9,851 nucleotides of DNA. Origin: an uncultured Eubacteriales bacterium. GTDB taxonomy: Bacteria > Bacillota > Clostridia > Oscillospirales > CAG-272. The position numbers and the translations under genes are program-made. Location: assembly GCA_958414825.1 (NCBI GenBank), contig CATYXQ010000062.1:1-9851 (forward strand), written 5' to 3'. The notes under the pieces were generated by a model. The model saw nothing but the letters and a program-made list of their open reading frames with translations. It did no database searches and was not told the origin of the DNA. This document shows, in pieces, positions 1-6,782 of this stretch. Position 1 is the first letter of the stretch, and each line of letters begins with the position of its first letter.

Positions 1-52
1 CCTCCGGCTGTATCGGTTGAGCAAAAGTCAGCGTGGGATTGATGTGGTATCT

Positions 53-178
53 TTAACTAAGTGAAACCCCGCTTTCCCATTTCGAGACCGCCTGTCTTGA
101 TACCCCGATTTTTTCAGCGAGCTGTTCCTGAGATAAACCGCTTTTCCTACGGAGCGTATATATTCTCTCAGATAACAT
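53..178 (-). pseudogene. truncated XRE-family helix-turn-helix regulator
   Basis: This 41-codon reading frame starts at ATG 178 behind a good ribosome binding site (GAGGAGG and AAGGA just upstream). It encodes MLSERIYTLRRKSGLSQEQL followed by AEKIGVSRQAVSKWESGVSL-S and a TAA stop. That is the classical N-terminal HTH_3/XRE domain: the helix 2 'LSQEQLAEKIGVS' and the recognition helix 'RQAVSKWESG' are intact. The frame ends right after the recognition helix, whereas family members normally continue for at least 20 more residues to close the domain and then into a C-terminal region. Downstream sequence to the window edge shows no recognisable continuation in any frame. It is therefore called a remnant, although a very short product is possible. 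It lies downstream of the phosphotransferase gene on the same strand and has a perfect palindrome just upstream that could be its former operator. Confidence 0.6.
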
Positions 179-216
179 TCCTTCTGCCTCCTCAACCAAT
201 CATACCGCAATTCCCC

Positions 217-230
217 GGTAGAATTCTACC
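217..230. promoter_or_regulatory. perfect 14-bp palindrome, candidate operator
   Basis: GGTAGAATTCTACC is identical to its reverse complement. It lies 39 bp upstream of the XRE remnant's start codon, in the gap after the phosphotransferase gene. Regulators of the XRE class commonly bind such dyads and repress their own promoters, so this could be the operator of the truncated gene. A TATGAT sequence on the minus strand just downstream could be a -10 box, but no convincing -35 was found. The role is inferred from position only. Confidence 0.4.
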
Positions 231-249
231 AACAACTGCTGGAAAATCC

Positions 250-264
250 GCAACCGGCGGTTGC
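250..264 (-). terminator. short hairpin after the phosphotransferase gene
   Basis: GCAACC and GGTTGC form a 6-bp GC-rich stem with a 3-nt loop, about 33 nt past the stop of the aminoglycoside phosphotransferase-like gene. The following minus-strand sequence, GGATTTTCC, has only four T residues, so this is a weak intrinsic terminator at best. The rest of the gap from 181 to 296 holds only this hairpin and the palindrome at 217-230. Confidence 0.25.
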
Positions 265-296
265 AATTTCAGCTTTCCCAACAGAATCCTGCCGAT

Positions 297-1079
297 TCAG
301 GTGAGTGCCGCGAGCATTCCGCAAAGCCGGAAACGGTTCTCGTCAAAAACCTCGCGGCCATAGCAATCCAAAAAATACGTCCGGTATCGGTCGGTTTTCA
401 AGTTATAAAACAGCGACCATGCGCTCCAAAACAGATCGTAATGGCGGTCGCAGACGCCGCCGTATCCCACGTCGATAAAGCCGGAAAAGCGCCAGTTCTC
501 AATCAAAATATTGGGAAGGCAGCTGTCCCCGTGGATCAGCGCGTCGTTTTGCAGACTCCCGCCGTGTTTTTTGAGCGTCCCGAACGCCGTCTCCCGCCCC
601 TTGACGCCGACAAATTCAAGCAAATCAGCGTCAACCGCGCCGCGCGAACGTTTTTCTTCCATCTCCGCAAAGATTTCCCGCAGGCGATTCGGCTTCGGAC
701 AGTCTGAAAAATCAGTCTCATGCAACCGACGCAGCGACTCGGCAAGCACACGGCAAAGCTTTTTCGGCTCTGCAAGGCAGCGAAGCGATATACCGTCCTC
801 GCCGGAAATCTTCTCGGTCAAAAGATAATCGCGATCCAGCGTATGATACGCGAGCACGCGCGCGGACATCCCCTTGCGGTGCAGATACGCGGTCATAACC
901 GCATCATCGGCAAGACTGCCGCGCGGCGCAATCTTTAAAAAACTTCCGCCGTCACAGTCTACAAATACCGTGCGCGCCGCAGCAGAACAACTGCTGTCAA
1001 ACAACGGCGCGCCGCCTACTATACCGGCAATCTCTTTCGGGAGCGCGAGCGCTTCTATGTCGATCTTTTTCATCTGCAT
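297..1079 (-). CDS. APH(3')-like aminoglycoside phosphotransferase family kinase
   Basis: This 260-residue protein has the aminoglycoside 3'-phosphotransferase fold, close to the 264 residues usual for the family. Visible motifs are the ATP-binding lysine in 'GSFLKI' (K49), the Brenner catalytic loop 'LIHGDSCLPNIL' (H183, D185, N190), and the metal-binding segment 'GFIDVGYGGVCDRHYDL' (D203). Their spacing matches K44, D190, N195 and D208 of APH(3')-IIIa. Family members transfer phosphate from ATP to the 3'-OH of kanamycin or neomycin. More distant chromosomal members phosphorylate other small molecules, so resistance cannot be assumed. The start was placed at ATG 1079 because AGAGGA lies 6 nt upstream. 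A second ATG (1073) follows two codons later, and a longer frame to 1157 has no ribosome binding site. A terminator separates it from the darA-type gene, so it probably has its own promoter. A TATAAA at about 1198-1203 lacks a convincing -35 partner. Confidence 0.85.
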   Translation of the reverse strand: MQMKKIDIEALALPKEIAGIVGGAPLFDSSCSAAARTVFVDCDGGSFLKIAPRGSLADDAVMTAYLHRKGMSARVLAYHTLDRDYLLTEKISGEDGISLRCLAEPKKLCRVLAESLRRLHETDFSDCPKPNRLREIFAEMEEKRSRGAVDADLLEFVGVKGRETAFGTLKKHGGSLQNDALIHGDSCLPNILIENWRFSGFIDVGYGGVCDRHYDLFWSAWSLFYNLKTDRYRTYFLDCYGREVFDENRFRLCGMLAALT

Positions 1080-1225
1080 GTTCGATCCTCTTTTCTTTTT
1101 CCGGTATGTCCGACCGCTTCCCACAAGGCAAAAACAATTCAAAGCAGGCGGCCGCACGAAACAAAGCGTTTTGCGCCGCGCGCATTCCGCTGGTATTTAT
1201 ATCGCCAAAACATCGTAAAACGCGC

Positions 1226-1272
1226 AAAAACACCCGCAGCAGGCAAGAAAGCCAACGCCGCGGATGTTTTTT
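1226..1272 (-). terminator. A/U-flanked hairpin terminator after the PstA/DarA-type gene
   Basis: On the minus strand AAAAACATCCGCGGC pairs along its full length with GCTGCGGGTGTTTTT, with two G-U wobbles. The loop is about 16 nt, and the 3' arm ends in a run of T. The hairpin starts about 23 nt past the stop of the darA-type gene. This is the expected form of an intrinsic terminator closing the ABC/DUF1854/DarA operon. The A/T tracts on both sides could make it act in both directions. The remaining sequence between 1080 and 1295 shows no supportable gene. Confidence 0.7.
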
Positions 1273-1295
1273 CTTTTTGTCCTTCGATAAAAGGG

Positions 1296-1622
1296 TCAAA
1301 GCTTGCCCATGTCCTCAACATTCAAAACGAAGTAGGTTGCGCCGCCGACCGTGATTTTCGGCGGAATGCCGTCCGGACGCAGACCGCGGCCGAGCGAATC
1401 GGCAGTCGAGGTCACTTTTCTGTGCGTAGAACAATACTGCTTCAAAATGGCCACAAGTTCCTCTACGCGCTCGTCCTCAGTGCCGACCAGCAGCGTCGTA
1501 TTGCCCACCATCAGAAAACCGCCCGTTGTAGACAGCTTTGTAACGAAAAAGCCCTCCGCCGTGAGCGCCGCAGACGCCACCGCACTGTCGTCGTTGTTGA
1601 TGATTGCCAGAACCAGCTTCAT
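1296..1622 (-). CDS. darA: cyclic-di-AMP receptor, PstA/DarA (PII-like) family
   Basis: At 108 residues the protein is the standard length for the PstA/DarA family (DUF970), trimeric PII-like proteins that bind cyclic-di-AMP in Bacillota. The N-terminal strand 'MKLVLAIINNDD', the signature 'TKLSTTGGFLMVGNTTLLVG' and the C-terminal 'KITVGGATYFVLNVE' all match the family. T28, F36, N41 and G47 fall at the ligand-contact positions known from S. aureus PstA. The segment between the GNTT motif and the last strand holds the flexible B- and T-loops. It starts 11 nt after the DUF1854 gene, with AGGAGG at 1627-1632 inside that gap, so it is almost certainly the last gene of the ABC/DUF1854 operon. In most Bacillota this family is found beside tmk and holB-type genes. 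Pairing with a transporter suggests, but does not prove, that cyclic-di-AMP feeds into transport here. Confidence 0.9.
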   Translation of the reverse strand: MKLVLAIINNDDSAVASAALTAEGFFVTKLSTTGGFLMVGNTTLLVGTEDERVEELVAILKQYCSTHRKVTSTADSLGRGLRPDGIPPKITVGGATYFVLNVEDMGKL

Positions 1623-1633
1623 ACTGCCTCCTG

Positions 1634-2122
1634 TTAAATCTGTGAATTGAGTATCCTGCGACTGCGTTTATCCAGGCGTGTATAATCCGGAATTTCGTAC
1701 CGGTTATCATTGGTATCCCGAATCAGAACACGGCCGTCATAGAGAATCTTCACATCCGAATGGCGATTCTGAATCCGGAACGTCTGCTGACCGGATTCGG
1801 TATCCACCGTCCATTTGATAGCGCCGAACTTTTCGGTAATATCCAGCACGGCCGTAATTTTCGGAATCAGATAGTATTCCTCCAGCGCCTCGACGATCAC
1901 CTTTCGGCTTTCGGGCATCAGCGTACCAACGTCCCGAATAATGGCGCGCTCGTGCCCGTCCGCGTCCAGCAGCGTAATGTATTTGTCTCTGCCGGTAATC
2001 GGAAAGAGTCTGCGCGGCTCCAGACTGCGCTCAATGCGGCCGTCAAAATATTCCATATCCACAAGGCACAAATCAACCCTTGTAAATTTTACGCTTTCGC
2101 CGCCGATATAATTCCTTGCCAT
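1634..2122 (-). CDS. DUF1854 family protein, partner of the ABC transporter
   Basis: This 162-residue protein has no signal peptide or membrane segment. It resembles the DUF1854 family, whose members are repeatedly encoded next to ABC exporters. Features consistent with that family are the early 'VDMEYFDGRIERSLEPRRLFPITG' stretch, the central 'YITLLDADGHERAIIRD' and the 'EALEEYYLIPKITAVLDI' block, and the late 'DVKILYDGRVLIRDTNDNRY' segment. Some database names link family members to cyanophycin metabolism because of proteobacterial neighbourhoods. No cyanophycin gene is visible here. Its ATG overlaps the stop of the transporter gene by one base (TAATG), which points to translational coupling and roughly matched amounts, as expected for a subunit or cytoplasmic accessory factor of the transporter. 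The biochemical function is unknown. The family call rests on pattern recall and context. Confidence 0.7.
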   Translation of the reverse strand: MARNYIGGESVKFTRVDLCLVDMEYFDGRIERSLEPRRLFPITGRDKYITLLDADGHERAIIRDVGTLMPESRKVIVEALEEYYLIPKITAVLDITEKFGAIKWTVDTESGQQTFRIQNRHSDVKILYDGRVLIRDTNDNRYEIPDYTRLDKRSRRILNSQI

Positions 2123-4386
2123 TATTCAAATCCCTCCTCTTTCCTGCCGGCTTCCGCCTGCTCGGCCATGGTTTGGATCTGAATCAGTTTATAGTATTTG
2201 CCTTTCGCGGCAATTAATTCCTCCGGCGAACCCATCTCAATAATCTTGCCCTTATCCACAACCACAATTTTGTTGGCCTTGCGCAGCGTGGACAGACGGT
2301 GCGCGATCATGATGGTCGTGCGCCCGCTGATGAGCCTCTCTATAGCGCCCTGAATCAGGCTCTCAGTCTCCGAGTCAACCGAGGCTGTCGCCTCGTCGAA
2401 AATCAGCATCCGCGGATTCATCAAAACGGTGCGCGCAATGGAAAGGCGCTGCCGTTCGCCGCCCGAAAGGCCGACGCCGCGCTCGCCGAGCATGGAATCA
2501 TACCCGTCGGGCAGACGCGCGATAAATTCATGCGCGTTGGCCACCTCGGCGGCGTGGAACACTTCCTCCACCCCGGCGTCCGGCCGGCTGAACGCGATGT
2601 TGTTATACACCGTATCCCGAAACATCATGGATTCCTGCTGCACATAGCCGATCTGCGAGCGATAATAGGAAAGATCGATATCCTGAATGTTGACGCCGTC
2701 CACCAGAATGTCGCCCTCATAGCCGTCGTAAAAGCGCATCAGCAGATTGACCAGCGTGGATTTACCTGAACCGGTCGTGCCGACAATGCCGACAATGTCG
2801 CCCGGTTCAATGGTGAGATTAATGTCGGAAAGCGTCATCTTGGTGCGGTCAAAAGAGAAATTGACATTCCGGAACTCGACCTTGCCGCGCATTTTCGGAC
2901 AGGAGCCGCGTCCTCTGTCCGCTTCCTCCTCCGCATCCAAAATGTCCAGTACGCGCTCCGCCGAGGACAGGGCGTGCTGATAGGAGTCGTTGAGGTTGGC
3001 AAAGAAGTTGACCGGTCCGTAGAACATGGAAGCGTAGGAAATAAACGCCACCAGCGTACCGATGGAAAGCTCGCCGCCGGTATGAATGACCCAGCTGCCG
3101 CCGACGCCCCAAATCAGGAGCGAGCCGCAGGTCACAAAGAACGAAACGATATTGGGGAACGCCGTGGAAATACGAGCGCTGCGCTTATCCACTTCCAGCC
3201 ATTCCGTGTTGTAATCTTTGAAATAGTCTCCGCTTCTCTGCTCGGCTGAAAAAGCCTTGACTACACGGATACCGGGCAGCGTATCGGTCAGAATCGAGAC
3301 AACCGCCGACCAGCGGCGCCAGATCTTTCTGTAAAACGGCAGAATCTTCTTGCCGAATATCTTGGAACCAATCACAACAAACGGAATCGGGATCAGCGCA
3401 AGGAGCGCAAGCTTGTAGTTCATCGCAAACATGATGACCACAATGCCGACAAGCGTAAAGAACTGTACGACAACCTCCTGCGTAATGCGCAGCATGAACG
3501 CCTGAATGGTGGAAGTGTCGCCGCTGATACGGTTGATGACCGATCCGGTCGAAGTTTTATCGTAAAAGCGCATACTCAGGCGCTGCGCCTTGGCGTACAC
3601 ATCGTTGCGGAGTCCATACACCACATGGTCGCCGCTCACGCGCAGCCGGTAGCTGCGGAAAATGCCCACCCCGTACTGGAGCACATACGAAGCAAACAGT
3701 ACGCCGACAATTGTGTAAAGCGCGCGCATGTCGTTTGCCGGCAGAACGCTGTCCACCAGATTGCGGGTCGCCGTAGGCGGAATCAGGGACATCGCCGTCG
3801 TAAAGAGCGACAGAACTACGCACAATATTAAATTGGGCAGTTCGGGCCGGACATATTTCACCAGTTTTTTGAAGATCCTGCCCTTGGACTGACAGTTGAG
3901 GCAGTCCGCGCCCGGATGCAGCAGCGTCCGGCCGCACTTCGGGCATATGTTCATCAGCTTTTCATACGTCGCGCAGACAATGTCGTATTCGCGCGCCGCA
4001 TCGGCGCCGTTCGCCATATGGCTGATATATTCGGCCGCCATATCGCAGAGTGTGGCGACCGCATAGGTAAACCGAAAAAATTCATGTTTCTCCCCGGCTT
4101 TATCAAAGAGGATCAGCCGCGCGTTGCCGTACATGCGTCTGACCTCGGCTTTGTCAATATCGCAGTGCTTTTCGCAGCGAACAACGCCGTCGCTGTCAAT
4201 CGTAAAAGCGCGCTTTGCTGTCACGGCAAGCAGACTGTCCCCGTACTTTGCGTCGAGCGTCAGATCACCGGCAATGATAAAAAGAATTTTTTCTTCTTTC
4301 TCGCAAATTTCGGCTTTGGCGGCCTCAAGCCGTTCCCAAAGCCCGGACGGTAATTCCTTATTGACAAGGACGCCGTTCATGTTCAA
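2122..4386 (-). CDS. ABC exporter with fused N-terminal PH-like and zinc-ribbon segment
   Basis: This 754-residue half-transporter has its membrane and ATPase domains in one chain. Residues 1-170 are an unusual extension. Residues about 30-110 ('EKILFIIAGDLTLDAKYGDS', 'LLAVTAKRAFTID') look like a bacterial PH-type beta domain, and C148, C151, C162 and C165 form a CX2C-X10-CX2C zinc ribbon. Residues about 183-470 carry the hydrophobic helices of a type IV exporter membrane domain. The ATPase domain holds Walker A GTTGSGKST (536-544), Q-loop 'YVQQ' (581-584), signature LSGGERQ (640-646), Walker B 'MLIFDE' (660-665) and H696. All catalytic residues are present. It should act as a homodimer or with an unseen partner in the plasma membrane. 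The substrate is unknown. The start is TTG 4386, with GGGAG 8 nt upstream; ATG 4380 is the alternative. It is the first gene of the operon with DUF1854 and darA. Confidence 0.92.
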   Translation of the reverse strand: MNMNGVLVNKELPSGLWERLEAAKAEICEKEEKILFIIAGDLTLDAKYGDSLLAVTAKRAFTIDSDGVVRCEKHCDIDKAEVRRMYGNARLILFDKAGEKHEFFRFTYAVATLCDMAAEYISHMANGADAAREYDIVCATYEKLMNICPKCGRTLLHPGADCLNCQSKGRIFKKLVKYVRPELPNLILCVVLSLFTTAMSLIPPTATRNLVDSVLPANDMRALYTIVGVLFASYVLQYGVGIFRSYRLRVSGDHVVYGLRNDVYAKAQRLSMRFYDKTSTGSVINRISGDTSTIQAFMLRITQEVVVQFFTLVGIVVIMFAMNYKLALLALIPIPFVVIGSKIFGKKILPFYRKIWRRWSAVVSILTDTLPGIRVVKAFSAEQRSGDYFKDYNTEWLEVDKRSARISTAFPNIVSFFVTCGSLLIWGVGGSWVIHTGGELSIGTLVAFISYASMFYGPVNFFANLNDSYQHALSSAERVLDILDAEEEADRGRGSCPKMRGKVEFRNVNFSFDRTKMTLSDINLTIEPGDIVGIVGTTGSGKSTLVNLLMRFYDGYEGDILVDGVNIQDIDLSYYRSQIGYVQQESMMFRDTVYNNIAFSRPDAGVEEVFHAAEVANAHEFIARLPDGYDSMLGERGVGLSGGERQRLSIARTVLMNPRMLIFDEATASVDSETESLIQGAIERLISGRTTIMIAHRLSTLRKANKIVVVDKGKIIEMGSPEELIAAKGKYYKLIQIQTMAEQAEAGRKEEGFE

Positions 4387-4483
4387 ATCAAGTCTCCCGG
4401 CCTGTAAAACTCCGCGCGAATGGGCGCAGCCGTTTCGCAGACTTTTTCCGCTGTAAACTGCCTGTCGGTTTTATGTTATCTTA

Positions 4484-4513
4484 ACTATACCATGCGGCGC
4501 GCGCGAAAGGCAA
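4484..4513 (-). promoter_or_regulatory. sigma-A type promoter of the ABC/DUF1854/darA operon
   Basis: On the minus strand TTGCCT (4508-4513) and TATAGT (4484-4489) are separated by 18 nt. They lie about 100 bp upstream of the transporter start codon. This is the best promoter match in the gap. The leader that follows holds no clear riboswitch. The gap from 4387 to 4632 otherwise contains only this promoter, an A/T-rich stretch and the terminator of the neighbouring operon. Confidence 0.55.
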
Positions 4514-4598
4514 GCTTTTTTCAAAGCATTGGTCAAAGTGCCGATTTTTTTGGAAAGTTTCACAAGATTACGCCGTTTTTTTTGGCTAAGAATGCGAT

Positions 4599-4630
4599 AA
4601 AACGGGCGGCTGTGTACAGCCGCCCGTTTT
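4599..4630 (-). terminator. strong hairpin terminator after the glucosyltransferase gene
   Basis: AAAACGGGCGGCTG and CAGCCGCCCGTTTT form a perfect 14-bp stem with a 4-nt loop, beginning 2 nt past the TAA stop of the glycosyltransferase gene. Because the stem ends in four A-T pairs it can serve as an intrinsic terminator in the minus direction. It marks the end of the ogg/glycosyltransferase operon. Confidence 0.85.
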
Positions 4631-4632
4631 GC

Positions 4633-5757
4633 TTATTGGTTATTTTGGTAACGCTTTATAAGTTCATCCGTCAGGATATACAAATCCTCGGTAGACCGCG
4701 GCTTTCCAAGCGCCTCAACCGACCGGGCAAGCCCGTCGGCGCGCGCCGGATTATGCAAAAGCTGATAAAACACATCCTCAAAGTGCGTATGCAGATCCAC
4801 CGCCATCGCCGCGCCGTTGTTGAGCAGAAAGGCCGCGTTGCGCTGCTCATGGCCGGGAATGGGATTGCAGATGATAATCGGCAGTCCTTTTGCCAGCGCC
4901 TCCGACACGGTAAGGCCGCCCGGCTTTGTGATGATCGCGTCCGATGCGTCCATCAAAAGATCGACTTCTTTGGTAAAGCCGAAATTCATCACGCGCTTGC
5001 GCGTATGCAGCGCGTCGATGGAAGTCTTTGCCTCGACGTTGTTGCCGCATACCGAAATGATCTGAAAATCCGCGTTAATCGCGTCCAGTTCCTCCACCAC
5101 GCCCGCAATATCGCCGTACCCCATGCTGCCCCCCATCAGGAGCACCGTATATGTATCTGCCAGTCCAAGCTGCGCGCGGGCGCGCGCTTTCGGAATCTTC
5201 TGTGAAAACTGCGCCCGAATCGGGATGCCGATCGGCGCGATTCGATCATCCGAAAATCCCTTGCGGTAAAGCTGAGACTTCAGAAGTTCATTCGCAATCA
5301 CGATTTTGTCGCTGCTGCGCGCCTCCTCCCAAAGCGGATGGACGGTATAATCGGTCACAATGCCGATCATCGGCACATGGATCCCATTCTTCGTTTTGAG
5401 CAGGTCGGTCACAACCCCCAAAAAGGAATGCGTATAGATGATCGCATCGGGCGCGTATTGCCGGATGAATTTACCGAGCTTTTTGGTCAGCTGCATGTTG
5501 GAAATGCGGTATATGCTGTGATTTGAATCCACGCGACGCCCCTCGGCGAGCGCATAGGATTTGGCGAACAGGGTTTTGAAATCCTTAGTTACCAGCAAAT
5601 ACCCCTTTTTCACGATCGAATACAGCGCTTTGCTGACATAGCGATAGGCGTCAAACACCACCGCCTCATCCCCGTGCGCCTCAAAGCACTGGCGGATCGC
5701 CTCGGCGGTCGAATTATGCCCCTCGCCTGCGGTAATGGATAAGATCAATATTTTCAT
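4633..5757 (-). CDS. UgtP/MGDG synthase-like diacylglycerol glycosyltransferase (GT28)
   Basis: This 374-residue enzyme has the two-domain GT-B fold of family GT28. The N-terminal MGDG-synthase-type domain opens with 'MKILILSITAGEGHNSTAEA', whose GEGH loop belongs to the acceptor side. The segment 'VTDYTVHPLWEE' (134-145) also fits the family. The C-terminal domain carries 'LLMGGSMGYGD' (206-216) and the UDP-sugar binding block KPGGLTVSEALAKGLPIII (278-296), followed by 'NPIPGHEQRNAAFL'. Relatives transfer glucose or galactose from UDP-sugars to diacylglycerol at the inner face of the membrane, making glycolipids and the lipoteichoic-acid anchor. MurG-like activity is less likely given the N-terminal motif. 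There is no signal peptide, as expected for a peripheral membrane enzyme. Its ATG overlaps the ogg stop (ATGA), and its own ribosome binding site is weak, so translation is probably coupled. The exact sugar and acceptor cannot be read from the sequence. Confidence 0.88.
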   Translation of the reverse strand: MKILILSITAGEGHNSTAEAIRQCFEAHGDEAVVFDAYRYVSKALYSIVKKGYLLVTKDFKTLFAKSYALAEGRRVDSNHSIYRISNMQLTKKLGKFIRQYAPDAIIYTHSFLGVVTDLLKTKNGIHVPMIGIVTDYTVHPLWEEARSSDKIVIANELLKSQLYRKGFSDDRIAPIGIPIRAQFSQKIPKARARAQLGLADTYTVLLMGGSMGYGDIAGVVEELDAINADFQIISVCGNNVEAKTSIDALHTRKRVMNFGFTKEVDLLMDASDAIITKPGGLTVSEALAKGLPIIICNPIPGHEQRNAAFLLNNGAAMAVDLHTHFEDVFYQLLHNPARADGLARSVEALGKPRSTEDLYILTDELIKRYQNNQ

Positions 5758-6647
5758 TTTTCTCTATGCGCCAATATGTACCGTTCATAATAAAACAGAT
5801 ACTGCTGCGCCACTCCTCCGTAAATTCCTGCGTGCTGTGCGTCAAATCCATCTTTAAAATGAGAGCGGAGCGACCTGCGAATCCAGACGTCAACCGGAAA
5901 AGCCGAGAGATCGCCGAATCCGTACAGCCGAACACATGCCGAAACCTTTTCGCCGACGCCGCAAATCTCGCGCAGCGCCGCATCGGCCTCTGAGAGCGGG
6001 AGCCGGTCGAGCGCAAGCTGACCCGACGCCACCCTCTGTGCCGCGTCCGCGATATACCGCGCGCGGAATCCGCAGCCAAGCGCGCGGAGTTCTGCCTCTG
6101 TCAGCGCGGCAAGCGTCTGCGGTTCCGGGAACGTATACCGTCGGCCGCGCGGCGTCTCAAGCGGCGCGCCGCAGTGCGCCGAAATCGCCTCAATAATCTT
6201 TTTAATGCGCGGGATGTTGTTGTTCTGCGACAGGATAAACGAACAAAGCGTCTCAAAGCGCGCCTGCCGGAGAATGCGGACGCCGCCCGCCGCCGCGACC
6301 GCCTCACGCATTGCGGGAAAAGGTAAATCGCGCAAAATCTGCGCGCGGATCGCCGCATAGTCCGTGTCCAGCGAGAGATACGGCAGCCAAATTTCGACAA
6401 TCTCGTCTTCTGACGCATTCAAAATATGCAGACCGCCGACCGCGCGCGCAAAGCGGACATACCGGCCGTGCGCCACGCCCTCGTATTCGCAGGGATAGGG
6501 CGAATCGGGCACGCGCGCAAAACGGAAGCACTGGCCGCAGTCAAAGGTTTTTTCCAAATCATAGTCGGGCGCGGGCACAAAAAAACAAGCTTCGCCGACG
6601 GGTGAAAACGCCGGACGAATAGACGCTTTGCAGGGCTTGGTCTCCAT
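5754..6647 (-). CDS. ogg: 8-oxoguanine DNA glycosylase/AP lyase, Ogg family
   Basis: This 297-residue protein is a bifunctional base-excision repair glycosylase that removes 8-oxoguanine and nicks the abasic site. The N-terminal OGG domain is recognisable from 'DLEKTFDCGQCFRFARV' (30-46). The HhH-GPD domain follows, with 'FILSQNNNIPRIKKII' (137-152) matching the Asn-rich motif of OGG1. The helix-hairpin-helix 'EICGVGEKVSACVRL' carries the catalytic lysine K234 (OGG1 K249), and 'FPVDVWIRR' carries the aspartate D253 (OGG1 D268). Length and motif order fit the clostridial OGG1-like enzymes, not MutY or Nth, and no Fe-S cysteine cluster is present. The start at ATG 6647 has AGGAGGA with about 7 nt spacing. 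It is the first gene of a two-gene operon, with a near-consensus promoter at 6721-6749. The link to the downstream lipid glycosyltransferase is positional only. Confidence 0.93.
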   Translation of the reverse strand: METKPCKASIRPAFSPVGEACFFVPAPDYDLEKTFDCGQCFRFARVPDSPYPCEYEGVAHGRYVRFARAVGGLHILNASEDEIVEIWLPYLSLDTDYAAIRAQILRDLPFPAMREAVAAAGGVRILRQARFETLCSFILSQNNNIPRIKKIIEAISAHCGAPLETPRGRRYTFPEPQTLAALTEAELRALGCGFRARYIADAAQRVASGQLALDRLPLSEADAALREICGVGEKVSACVRLYGFGDLSAFPVDVWIRRSLRSHFKDGFDAQHAGIYGGVAQQYLFYYERYILAHREK

Positions 6648-6720
6648 CCGGCGTTCCTCCTCAAAATCTATGGATCATTCGGCTTTATCAAAAAGATACC
6701 GCAAGATCCTCTACAGCGTT

Positions 6721-6749
6721 AATATACCTTATTTAATAAGGTTTGTCAA
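6721..6749 (-). promoter_or_regulatory. near-consensus sigma-A promoter with palindromic spacer (ogg operon)
   Basis: On the minus strand a perfect -35 TTGACA (6744-6749) and a -10 TATATT (6721-6726) are separated by exactly 17 nt. It lies about 75 bp upstream of ogg. The spacer contains the near-perfect dyad CCTTATTTAATAAGG (6727-6741; 7-bp arms around one central base), filling almost all of the space between the two boxes. A repressor bound there would block RNA polymerase, so regulated expression of the ogg/glycosyltransferase operon is likely. The regulator is unknown. Confidence 0.8.
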
Positions 6750-6782
6750 GAAGCCAAATTTTTAAAAAGTTTTTAAGTTTTT

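Noticed and set aside
261..707. 148-codon plus-strand open frame over the phosphotransferase gene
   Set aside because: It is antisense to a gene with all APH motifs, has no ribosome binding site and shows no recognisable protein family.
997..1321. Two minus-strand open frames in the gap before the phosphotransferase gene
   Set aside because: Both cross the hairpin terminator, overlap the ends of real genes, lack ribosome binding sites and have basic, low-complexity translations.
4420..5205. 261-codon plus-strand open frame over the glycosyltransferase gene
   Set aside because: It lies opposite a well-supported GT28 gene, shows no family motif, and is explained by the GC-rich codon pattern of the real gene.
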